Shown here: positions 1-6,495 of the stretch, piece after piece | Numbering within the stretch: the stretch's first letter is position 1 | Layout: each line of letters opens with the position of its first letter | NCBI GenBank assembly: GCA_002385815.1 | Contig: DGEE01000063.1 | Coordinates: 1-9,166, forward strand | Reading direction: 5' to 3' | DNA from: Hungateiclostridiaceae bacterium UBA3934 | GTDB taxonomy: Bacteria; Bacillota; Clostridia; Acetivibrionales; DTU013 | DNA length: 9,166 nucleotides | Made by a program: the position numbers and the translations under genes | The notes under the pieces: model-generated | Databases searched by the model: none | Seen by the model: the letters and a program-made list of their open reading frames with translations, nothing else | Told to the model about the DNA's origin: nothing

Positions 1-758
1 GAAACCAGCTTCGTTGAGAAGCTGACCGATACCATTGAAGAATTCGGACTGGATCCCGGTTTTCTGATCATGGAGACCACCGAGAGCGTCCTGATGGAAA
101 AATCGGACAAAGTGACTGCAGACATAAAAAATTACAGTCTTTGGGCATACAGATCGCCCTGGATGATTTTGGCACAGGATACTCTTCACTGACCAGCCTG
201 AGCACTTTCGACATCGACATCCTGAAGATAGACGGCTCTTTGATAAAGAATATCGAAAAAGATCTGACCTGTACGGTTATAACAAGACATATAGTCAGAA
301 TGGCGCAGGAGCTGGATATCAAACTCGTTGCCGAGCGTGTGGAGACGTGGGACCAGCTGACTTTCCTGAGAGAACTGAAATGTTATTCAGGACAGGGGCA
401 TATATACAGCAGGCCTGTCCCGCCGGAGGAATTCGTAGAGGTACTGGCAAGGAAAGAATGTACGCCTGTGATATCGGACGGTATAACAGTACACGGGGAG
501 CGGCGTAAATTCTTCAGGATAAAGTTCCCGCGGCTTTTGGAAACAGACCTGACCATATTGGAGATCAAGGGAAGAAAGGTGAATGTGGGCAATACGAAGG
601 TACTCGTTAAGAACATAGGCCCAGGTGGACTATGCTTCATCTCCAATATCAGGCTGCCCGTTGACGAGAATATTATCCTGCAGTTCAGGACCTATCTGAT
701 CGGTGAGGAGGTCAGGGTATACGGCTGTACCGTATGGACCAGGGATATATATTATTGA
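1..758 (+). pseudogene. EAL-PilZ cyclic-di-GMP phosphodiesterase, frameshifted and 3'-truncated (5' end outside window)
   Basis: Seen: the first frame (from base 1) gives an EAL domain segment with the metal-ligand region METTES, then runs off into unrelated sequence and stops at 190-192. Bases 141-758, in another frame, continue the same domain with ALDDFGTGYSSL (the DD pair), LKIDGS (catalytic lysine), VAERVE (glutamate; the usual glycine is arginine) and QGHIYSRP. Adding one A to the run at 126-131 restores the family-like stretch DIKKLQSLGIQ, so a one-base loss fits. A PilZ domain follows, with RKFFR at 504-518 (the RxxxR c-di-GMP motif) and NIGPGG at 612-629, where glycine replaces the usual serine of N/DxSxxG. 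PilZ stops after VWTRDI, roughly 30-40 residues short by family expectation. Known: EAL domains hydrolyse c-di-GMP and PilZ binds it. Inference: the intact protein was a c-di-GMP-responsive phosphodiesterase. The EAL motif itself lies left of the window. A sequencing error at the A run is possible but would not explain the truncated PilZ. Confidence 0.8.
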
Positions 759-1101
759 AAAGCTGAAAAAAGCTGGGTTCCACATAGCGATAGACGACTT
801 TGGGACCGGCTATTCCTCACTGGCCCGGCAAAGAGAGCTGCATGTCGACTGTATGAAAATAGACAAATACTTTATCGACAAACTGCTTGAAACAGATTTG
901 GACAAAGCCATAACAAGTGACATAATCTCGATGGCGCATAAACTGGGGCATTGCACAGTTGCCGAGGGTGTGGAGTACGAGAGCCAGATGCGGTACCTTA
1001 AAGAGCACGGCTGTGACAGGATACAGGGCTATCTCCTCAGTAAGCCGCTTGCCGGGGAAGACGCCCTCGAATTCCTGAAAAAATACAGGAGTCGGATCTG
1101 A
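745..1101 (+). pseudogene. C-terminal half of a second EAL domain, 5' end lost by deletion
   Basis: Seen: from about 748 the frame reads YIIEKLKKAGFHIAIDDFG, then MKIDKYFID, VAEGVEYESQ and IQGYLLSKP, and ends at a TGA at 1099-1101. These are the second half of an EAL domain: the DD pair, catalytic lysine, AEGVE glutamate and QG motif are all present. The EAL motif and the first half of the barrel are absent. Upstream in this frame the sequence is the out-of-frame shadow of the PilZ domain, so no natural start belongs to this piece. No ribosome binding site precedes it. It differs in sequence from the EAL domain at 1-440, so it comes from another gene or a paralogous domain and is not a simple tandem copy. 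Inference: a deletion removed the end of the PilZ gene and the front of this one. Alone it should not form an active phosphodiesterase. Confidence 0.8.
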
Positions 1102-1315
1102 ACGGAAATTTCCCCGGGTAGCTTTGCAGCTAGTAAATCGTTTGATGAAACAGGTTTTTCATTCAAAGCCCCAGATTCGGTACCACAGATTTCCTGATGT
1201 GGGAAACCGGAAAAACTGACTGGCCGGTTGTCCCTGAACTACTTATGCAAAGGATTTGGTGGATATATTTGTCTGAATTTTATAATATTCGGTCAAGGAA
1301 TTTTATACATAATTA
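1102..1315. other. Intergenic region with two imperfect hairpins, no gene seen
   Basis: No convincing reading frame lies here. Two hairpins are visible. One is at 1141-1167: TTTGATGAAA pairs with TTTCA and TCAAA, with one bulged T and a 6-nt loop. The other is at 1201-1234: GGGAAACCGG pairs with CCGGTT and TCCC, with one bulged G and a 13-nt loop. Neither is followed by a T run, so neither is a classical terminator. They may be the decayed 3' end of the EAL locus. A TATAAT also occurs at 1281-1286, without a good -35 at proper spacing. Confidence 0.4.
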
Positions 1316-1344
1316 TAGACAAACTCGAAATTGTATTATATAAT
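1316..1344 (+). promoter_or_regulatory. Sigma-A promoter of the sugar ABC transporter operon
   Basis: TAGACA at 1316-1321 (one mismatch to TTGACA) is separated by exactly 17 nt from a perfect TATAAT at 1339-1344. Transcription would start near 1351, giving a leader of about 175 nt before the ATG at 1525. A weaker second candidate, TTGACC at 1367-1372 with CAAAAT at 1391-1396 (18-nt spacer), lies just downstream. Confidence 0.7.
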
Positions 1345-1360
1345 TGATGCGTAAAGATTA

Positions 1361-1368
1361 AAACGTTT
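1361..1368. promoter_or_regulatory. Possible LacI-type operator at the promoter
   Basis: AAACGTTT is a perfect palindrome with a central CG. It lies about 10-18 nt downstream of the predicted transcription start of the sugar transporter operon, where a repressor would block initiation or early elongation. LacI/GalR family operators typically have a central CG dyad. The match to the catabolite (cre) consensus is poor, with three mismatches. An eight-base palindrome can arise by chance, so this rests mainly on position. Confidence 0.3.
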
Positions 1369-1524
1369 GACCAAAACACAGATTTAGCTTCAAAATCCTT
1401 GTGCAGAGCAGATTAAAGTGCATAACCATGTTAAAATTTCTGAACAGTGCAATCAATAGGTAGTGTCTGAGATGTGGATAATTTTGCTGGAAACCCAAAA
1501 AAAATTAAGAAAGGGGATCAAATA

Positions 1525-3261
1525 ATGAAAAAAACAAAATTTCTCGCGTTGCTGTTGGTTGCTGTTATGGTCTTCAGCGTAATAACGGCATGTACCAAGA
1601 AGGGAGACCCGGATCAGCCCGGCGGCGACCAACCAGGCGGCACAGTCACAGAGCCAGGTGGAACTACCACACCTGACGAAAAACCGGCAGAACAAAAGCT
1701 TGAACCGATTACGTTCACCATGTTTGTTGCCGGCCCGGGAGAAGCTCCTCCGAAGGACAACAAGATCGTAAAGAAGCTCCAGGAGATCACAGGTGTCACC
1801 ATCGATTTCGAATTCCTCGTAGGTGACATGGAGCAGAAGGTCGGTATCATGATCGCCAGCGGCGATTATCCCGATCTGATCGGCGCAGGGCAGGCACGTG
1901 GAAGATTCCTCAATGCCGGTTCCTTCGCAGCAGTTGACGATTATCTTCCTAATTATCCAAATCTCTGGAAACATTATGAGCCTTATCTGGATACTCTCCG
2001 CAGCGTATCGGCAGACAACAAAATTTATATACTGGATATCTGGGGACGCCAGTACAGACTCGAGGACGGTCAGGATGACTTCTACGAGGGAGACTACAAC
2101 GGTCCTGCTTTCTGGACACAGAAAGACGTACTAGCATGGGACGGTTATTCATACCCCAAGACACTGGATGCATACTTCGACCTGCTTGAGCGTTATTTCA
2201 AGGCTCATCCCACCATCGATGGCCAGCCTACACTGGGCTTCGAGGTCCATTCACAGGATTGGCGTTCGTTCTGTCTGAAAAATGCACCGCAGCATCTGAT
2301 AGGCGGACGTAACGAAGGTGACGTTGTTGTTCATCCCGACACTCTCAAGGTCGAGATATATCAGAACAAATGGTATGCAAAAGAATACTACAAGAAGCTC
2401 AATGAAGTATTCAAGAAAGGTCTGATACATCCTGAGACATTCTCCAGGAACTATGACAACTATCTGTCAGTTATCTCCACCGGCCGTGTGCTGGGAATGT
2501 TCGATCAGCAGTGGAACTTCCAGGATGGAGAAAGCGTATTGGTTTCTGAGGGCAAGATCGAAAGGACTTATGTACCTCTCGGCATCAGCCTTGACGGATC
2601 AGATGTTCCGTACAACAGGGTAAGGAGCGAGGGTATCATAGGTGGTAACGGAATGGGTATCAGCGTGAAGTGTAAAGACATCGAGCGCGCTCTGCAGTTC
2701 ATGGATACTCTGCTTGAAGAGGATGTACACCGTCTGATGTACTGGGGTATCGAGGGCGAAGACTATTATGTCGATGAAAACGGACGCTACAGACGTACTC
2801 CGGAACAGAAAGCCAATTTCGACAATCCTGACTGGAGACTTGCCAATTCAGGTGCTGTCATCGGTGATCAGTTCCCGAAGCTGGAAGGTCGTTATTCCAA
2901 CGGCAACTCCTGTGGTGCCGGAACACAGCCCGAGGAAAGACTGGAGAACCAGTTCCCGTATGACAAGGAGTTCTACTCCAAGTACGGTTTCTATTCGAAG
3001 TCTGACTTCCTGCCTCTGATGGATCATCCTGGATATCCTGAGGTATGGTCGATATTCTCCACCATGGAAGAGGACAATATTGCGAAGCCGATATTCGACG
3101 AAATAACGGATCTTCAGAACCGTTATCTCCCTGGCGTGATCATGTCTGACAACTTCGATGCTGCCTGGGACGAATATGTCGCAAGATACGAAAATGTCAA
3201 CTACAAGGCACTTGAAGAAGAGATCGAGCGTCAGATCCAGGCTCGTCTGACAAAGAGATAA
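1525..3261 (+). CDS. Extracellular solute-binding lipoprotein, family 1 (carbohydrate ABC transporter)
   Basis: Captures a sugar or oligosaccharide outside the membrane and delivers it to the permeases encoded next. The 578-residue product begins MKKTKFLALLLV, has a hydrophobic core, and ends its signal peptide at the lipobox VITAC, with Cys23 as the lipidation site. A Gly/Pro/Thr-rich tether (about residues 24-55, repeated QPGG units) follows, then a long periplasmic-binding-like domain starting near PITFTMFVAG. The length fits the large LplA/YtcQ-like binding proteins that pair with LplB and LplC permeases. The start at 1525 is chosen because AAAGGGG at 1510-1516 is well spaced and the signal peptide begins there; a GTG at 1474 would add 17 charged residues before it. 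The many Trp and Tyr residues suit sugar stacking, but the substrate cannot be read from the sequence. The gene is first in its operon, behind the promoter at 1316-1344. Confidence 0.9.
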   Translation: MKKTKFLALLLVAVMVFSVITACTKKGDPDQPGGDQPGGTVTEPGGTTTPDEKPAEQKLEPITFTMFVAGPGEAPPKDNKIVKKLQEITGVTIDFEFLVGDMEQKVGIMIASGDYPDLIGAGQARGRFLNAGSFAAVDDYLPNYPNLWKHYEPYLDTLRSVSADNKIYILDIWGRQYRLEDGQDDFYEGDYNGPAFWTQKDVLAWDGYSYPKTLDAYFDLLERYFKAHPTIDGQPTLGFEVHSQDWRSFCLKNAPQHLIGGRNEGDVVVHPDTLKVEIYQNKWYAKEYYKKLNEVFKKGLIHPETFSRNYDNYLSVISTGRVLGMFDQQWNFQDGESVLVSEGKIERTYVPLGISLDGSDVPYNRVRSEGIIGGNGMGISVKCKDIERALQFMDTLLEEDVHRLMYWGIEGEDYYVDENGRYRRTPEQKANFDNPDWRLANSGAVIGDQFPKLEGRYSNGNSCGAGTQPEERLENQFPYDKEFYSKYGFYSKSDFLPLMDHPGYPEVWSIFSTMEEDNIAKPIFDEITDLQNRYLPGVIMSDNFDAAWDEYVARYENVNYKALEEEIERQIQARLTKR

Positions 3262-3271
3262 TAACAACCTG

Positions 3272-3323
3272 CTCTTCTTTCAAAAGATAAAGAAGAGGCG
3301 ACCGCAAGCCGGCCGCCTCTTCT
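3272..3323 (+). promoter_or_regulatory. Intercistronic alternative hairpins (attenuator-like) between binding protein and permeases
   Basis: Two perfect stems share one strand. CTCTTCTTT (3272-3280) pairs with AAAGAAGAG (3289-3297), and AGAAGAGGCG (3291-3300) pairs with CGCCTCTTCT (3314-3323) across a 13-nt loop. The middle segment can be in only one stem at a time. The second stem is followed by TCTATATGAT and not a run of T, so it is a weak terminator at best. An RNA-stabilising or partial-terminator role, leaving more binding-protein mRNA than permease mRNA, is usual for such operons and is the simplest reading here. Confidence 0.6.
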
Positions 3324-3372
3324 ATATGATACAAATTCGTCGGTTGAGTTTCATAGCTGGGGGGATAACGAA

Positions 3373-4341
3373 ATGATAACCAATTTAGCTACCAGCAAGG
3401 CAACGACTGAAAAACCCAGAAAAGAGTTTTTCAGTCAGGTAAAAAAACAAAAAGAACTTGTTTTGATATCGTTGCCTTTCTTTGTTTACTTCTTCATCTT
3501 CAACTATATGCCGCTGTGGGGACTTACCATGGCGTTTCAGAACTATAAGCCGCAATTGTCGTTTTTTGAACAGGAATGGGTCGGATTCAAACATTTTCAG
3601 AATTTGTTCACCGACCCTGATTTTTACCGCGTGATGCGAAACACCCTGGCGATGAGCATAATCAATCTTGTGCTGGGCTTTGTCACTGCCATAGGGTTCG
3701 CTCTGCTCCTGAATGAACTTACACAGGAATTCTATGGATTCAAGAGGGTCGTACAGACTATATCGTACATGCCCCATTTCCTCTCCTGGATAATCGTCTG
3801 CGGTCTTGTTTCTAATATCCTGGCCATGGACGACGGGATCCTTAATGAAATACTGATGGCATTAGGGCTTATCAAAGAAAAAATACATTTCATGGGCAAG
3901 CCGGAGTATTTCTGGTGGATAGTCGGATTTACGAATGTATGGAAATCTATGGGATGGAACAGTATCATCTATCTGGCAGCGATAACCTCCATAGACCCGG
4001 CTTTGTATGAAGCTGCGGCCATAGATGGGTACGGCCGTTTCGGCAGGATGTGGCACATTACTTTGCCGGGCATCAAATCCACCATTGTCGTACTGCTTAT
4101 AATGAATGCAGGCTGGATCCTCAATGCCGGATTTGAGATACAGTATATTCTGGGTACCAACGGGCTCGTACTTGATGTCTCGGAAACCATCGATATTTTC
4201 GTACTAAAGAGAGGTTTTGGGAGAACCAGTGGATTTGCCTTCGGTACTGCGGCCGGTATGTTCAAGACAGTGGTCAGTGCTGTGATATTGGTACTGTGTA
4301 ATAAGATTGCCGGCTGGGTAGGCGAAGAAAGACTGGTTTAG
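3373..4341 (+). CDS. Carbohydrate ABC transporter permease, LplB-like
   Basis: One of two membrane subunits forming the translocation channel for the sugar delivered by the upstream lipoprotein. The 322-residue product has a charged N-terminus and about six membrane segments, near residues 29-55, 89-113, 130-151, 180-206, 237-253 and 292-316. The binding-protein-dependent permease signature (EAA loop), which docks the ATPase, is at residues 213 onward: EAAAIDGYGRFGRMWHITLP, with the expected glycine and terminal LP. The sequence MPLWGLTMAFQNYKP after the first segment is characteristic of LplB/YteP-type permeases. The ATG at 3373 is preceded by a run of six G at 3359-3364, giving a well-spaced ribosome binding site. 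It lies 111 nt after the binding-protein gene, past the alternative hairpins. No frameshift or truncation is seen. Confidence 0.92.
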   Translation: MITNLATSKATTEKPRKEFFSQVKKQKELVLISLPFFVYFFIFNYMPLWGLTMAFQNYKPQLSFFEQEWVGFKHFQNLFTDPDFYRVMRNTLAMSIINLVLGFVTAIGFALLLNELTQEFYGFKRVVQTISYMPHFLSWIIVCGLVSNILAMDDGILNEILMALGLIKEKIHFMGKPEYFWWIVGFTNVWKSMGWNSIIYLAAITSIDPALYEAAAIDGYGRFGRMWHITLPGIKSTIVVLLIMNAGWILNAGFEIQYILGTNGLVLDVSETIDIFVLKRGFGRTSGFAFGTAAGMFKTVVSAVILVLCNKIAGWVGEERLV

Positions 4342-4384
4342 CCTGACGTTCACGTTATGCTATTCAGCATGGAGGTATATAGAA

Positions 4385-5269
4385 ATGAGAAAATCTGCTA
4401 GTGATAGAGTTATAGATTCGATTATCGTGTTCTTTATGCTCATAGTCATCGTTGTCATGTTGTATCCGCTTTGGAACACGCTGATCGTTTCTTTCAACGA
4501 TGCAAGGGACTCCATAAAGGGAGGACTTTACCTGTGGCCGAGGGAATGGACACTTTTCAATTACCAAAGTGTGTTCAAGACTGAGAAAGTGTTCAACGCA
4601 TTTTTGATATCTGTGGCGCGTACAGTTATCACAACGGTACTGAACGTGTTTTTCTCCGGTCTCCTTGCATATGTACTGAGCCATAAGGATTTTGTTTTCC
4701 GTAGATTTCTGACCATATTCATGGTAATGACGATGTATATAAATGCAGGACTTATCCCGCAGTACTTCCTGTACCGCAGTCTTGGCCTGATCGATTCTTT
4801 CTGGGTCTATGTACTGCCGGCACTGGTGGGAGCGTTCAACGTTATCGTCATAAGGACATATATAAACTCATTACCGGCATCTCTTACGGAATCCGCAAAG
4901 ATCGATGGTGCCAGTGAAATGAAGATATATTTCAATATAATCATACCGATGTGTCTTCCGGTACTGGCTACTGTTGCACTGTGGGTCGCTGTCGGTTCAT
5001 GGAACTCATGGTTTGATTCGTTCATATTTGCGCCAAAACAGGAGTTGAGCACACTCCAGTATGAGATGATGAAAATACTCTCGTCATCCATGCAGCAGGG
5101 CGTCAGGCAACCGGACTATTTACAGCAGTCACAGCAGCAGCGCAGCATGGTCACTCCCAATTCATTGCGGGCAGCCATGACCATGGTGGCCACAGTACCG
5201 ATCCTGATAGTGTATCCGTTCCTGCAGAAGTATTTTGTAACTGTTAACATTGGTAGTGTTAAGGAATGA
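4385..5269 (+). CDS. Carbohydrate ABC transporter permease, LplC/YtcP-like
   Basis: Second channel subunit of the sugar importer. The 294-residue product has about six membrane segments, near residues 12-36, 74-100, 106-130, 139-160, 190-209 and 263-285. The EAA loop begins at residue 169 (ESAKIDGASEMKIYFNIIIP), with the conserved glycine and the proline near its end. The stretch LYPLWNTLIVSFND in the first segment and the ending VNIGSVKE are typical of LplC/YtcP (MalG-type) permeases. GGAGG at 4371-4375 sits 9 nt before the ATG. It starts 43 nt after the LplB-like gene and is surely co-transcribed with it. No ATPase gene follows; relatives of this system generally borrow a shared MsmX-type ATPase encoded elsewhere. 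No glycoside hydrolase or regulator gene is adjacent in the window, so the substrate stays open. Confidence 0.92.
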   Translation: MRKSASDRVIDSIIVFFMLIVIVVMLYPLWNTLIVSFNDARDSIKGGLYLWPREWTLFNYQSVFKTEKVFNAFLISVARTVITTVLNVFFSGLLAYVLSHKDFVFRRFLTIFMVMTMYINAGLIPQYFLYRSLGLIDSFWVYVLPALVGAFNVIVIRTYINSLPASLTESAKIDGASEMKIYFNIIIPMCLPVLATVALWVAVGSWNSWFDSFIFAPKQELSTLQYEMMKILSSSMQQGVRQPDYLQQSQQQRSMVTPNSLRAAMTMVATVPILIVYPFLQKYFVTVNIGSVKE

Positions 5270-5423
5270 TGTTGAAGTAAACGTTCGCATGCGGCGGGAT
5301 GCACTATACACCATGTCACCGCTGATAGTGCAGCTTGTGTCAGAACGGCGATGAAACAACTGATATTGATCATATAAAAATAAGAAGTACGGATTCTTAA
5401 CCACAATAGAGCTGAATTGTCCG
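5270..5423. other. Intergenic region after the sugar transporter operon, no gene seen
   Basis: No coding frame of note is visible. It holds an AACGTT palindrome (within 5279-5286), a short CGCATGCG palindrome nearby, and a weak CCGCTGA/TCAG hairpin around 5319-5345. None of these suggests a clear function. The stretch is the 3' untranslated region leading to the terminator that follows. Confidence 0.4.
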
Positions 5424-5458
5424 ACAGACGGCTGTCCTATCAGGAGCCGTCTGTTTTT
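5424..5458 (+). terminator. Rho-independent terminator of the sugar ABC transporter operon
   Basis: ACAGACGGCT (5424-5433) and AGCCGTCTGT (5445-5454) form a perfect 10-bp stem with an 11-nt loop, followed directly by TTTT and AT. It lies about 155 nt after the last permease stop codon. Confidence 0.9.
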
Positions 5459-5482
5459 ATATGCACTTCTGAAGGCAGAGAA

Positions 5483-5511
5483 TTGCACAATATATCGACA
5501 AATGTTATCCT
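5483..5511 (+). promoter_or_regulatory. Sigma-A promoter of the dipeptidase gene
   Basis: TTGCAC (5483-5488), a 17-nt spacer and TATCCT (5506-5511), with TGT directly before the -10 as an extended -10 element. Transcription would start near 5518, about 50 nt before the ATG. It follows the previous operon's terminator, so the gene is expressed on its own. Confidence 0.6.
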
Positions 5512-5568
5512 ATAAGTAAGGAACTTTGTGTAAAAAATTGATCGAATCGGTCAGGTTAGGAGTGATCA

Positions 5569-6297
5569 ATGTTGAAACAGTGTGTGGATACTAAAAATGT
5601 GCATATGAAAATGGCATATACCTTTATTGCTGTTTTTACGGCATTTATATTGCTTACATCATGTGCTCCTGCCGCAAATCAGGATCCACTTCCCGACGGC
5701 TTTGTATATATAAGCGATGTGATCCCCAGTGCGTTTCTTGAGATACGCTATTTCAGTGATGACAATTTCGTCGGCGCAGTTATAGACGGATATGAAGCAC
5801 CGAAGGCCATACTTACCGAAGAAGCCGCCGAGGCGCTCAGGCAGGCGGCAGATGCGTTGTTTGAACAAGGCTATTATATTAAGATCTTCGATGCTTACCG
5901 TCCTCAAAGAGCGGTCGACCATTTTGTGCGTTGGTCAAAGGATATTGAAGATACGAAAATGAAGGAAAAATATTATCCGGATCTGGATAAAGCAGTTCTG
6001 TTTGAGTTGGGTTATATCGCGGAAAATTCCAGTCATTCAAGGGGCAGCACTGTTGACCTGACTTTAGTCGATGCATCAACCGGCGAAGAATTAGATATGG
6101 GCAGCGGATTTGATTTCTTTGGAGATATCTCAAACCATGGTACAGAGCTTATCACTGAAGATCAGGAGAAGAACCGGAATATTCTGCGGGATGCCATGGT
6201 GGAAGCCGGTTTTGAAATTTATCCTGAGGAATGGTGGCATTACACACTGAAAGACGAGCCTTATCCCGATACATATTTCGATTTTCCGGTCAAATAG
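5569..6297 (+). CDS. D-alanyl-D-alanine dipeptidase, VanX-like (M15D), predicted lipoprotein
   Basis: A zinc metallopeptidase predicted to cleave D-Ala-D-Ala, acting outside the cell on peptidoglycan fragments. The 242-residue product carries the VanX set of active-site residues: Arg111 in DAYRPQR (VanX Arg71), zinc ligands His156 and Asp163 in SHSRGSTVD with the same seven-residue spacing as VanX His116/Asp123, and Glu221 with His224 in EWWHY (VanX Glu181/His184). Unlike cytoplasmic VanX, it has an N-terminal hydrophobic segment ending in the lipobox LLTSC, with Cys32 as the lipidation site, so it should be anchored on the outer face of the membrane. The ATG at 5569 follows TTAGGAG (5556-5562). 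ATGs at 5605 and 5611 would give a shorter signal peptide but lack as good a site. No vanH, vanA, vanR or vanS lies nearby, so a role in wall recycling or nutrient scavenging is likelier than glycopeptide resistance. Confidence 0.9.
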   Translation: MLKQCVDTKNVHMKMAYTFIAVFTAFILLTSCAPAANQDPLPDGFVYISDVIPSAFLEIRYFSDDNFVGAVIDGYEAPKAILTEEAAEALRQAADALFEQGYYIKIFDAYRPQRAVDHFVRWSKDIEDTKMKEKYYPDLDKAVLFELGYIAENSSHSRGSTVDLTLVDASTGEELDMGSGFDFFGDISNHGTELITEDQEKNRNILRDAMVEAGFEIYPEEWWHYTLKDEPYPDTYFDFPVK

Positions 6298-6331
6298 CGG
6301 GTATATATAATTAAATAACCGGATTTTGCAC

Positions 6332-6385
6332 CAGCAACTCTGTCCCGGATCCACCAGGATGGAGTTGCTGCTGTCAGGGCTTTTA
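6332..6385 (+). terminator. Possible terminator after the dipeptidase gene
   Basis: CAGCAACTC (6332-6340) and GAGTTGCTG (6362-6370) form a perfect 9-bp stem with a 21-nt loop that can pair further (TCC with GGA). The T-rich stretch CTTTTATT starts only about 10 nt later, so termination may be inefficient. It lies 35 nt after the stop codon. Confidence 0.5.
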
Positions 6386-6409
6386 TTCGTCGGTCTTATG
6401 CGATATAAT
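6381..6409 (+). promoter_or_regulatory. Candidate promoter of the DUF1538 / P-II unit
   Basis: A perfect TATAAT at 6404-6409, with only TTTTAT at the -35 position 17 nt upstream (6381-6386). The leader to the gene start would be about 80 nt. The poor -35 suggests weak or activator-dependent expression, or read-through from the dipeptidase gene. Confidence 0.4.
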
Positions 6410-6495
6410 ATGTATCAGTTGCGCTGATTTTGCACTATACAGTATTGGTGCCGTGCCGGACAGTGAAAATTGAAAAAAGACAGACATAAAAGGAG

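Noticed and set aside
1..1101. A single functional EAL-PilZ-EAL protein made by programmed frameshifting.
   Set aside because: Two frame changes would be needed, and both the PilZ end and the second EAL front half are missing, which frameshifting cannot supply.
1141..1167. Hairpin after the EAL remnant as a terminator.
   Set aside because: The stem is good apart from one bulge, but no T run follows in either direction.
1358..1372. Catabolite-response (cre) site over the AAACGTTT palindrome.
   Set aside because: Three mismatches to the consensus at informative positions; only a generic CG-centred palindrome is supportable.
1474..1524. Upstream GTG start for the solute-binding protein.
   Set aside because: It would put 17 charged and polar residues before the signal peptide, and the ATG at 1525 has a better ribosome binding site.
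1453..1974. A 173-codon open frame on the minus strand over the 5' part of the binding-protein gene.
   Set aside because: It mirrors the well-supported lipoprotein gene on the + strand, has no family resemblance and shows no ribosome binding site of its own.
5569..6297. Vancomycin resistance gene.
   Set aside because: The product is VanX-like but exported as a lipoprotein, and no vanH, vanA, vanY, vanR or vanS is in the window.
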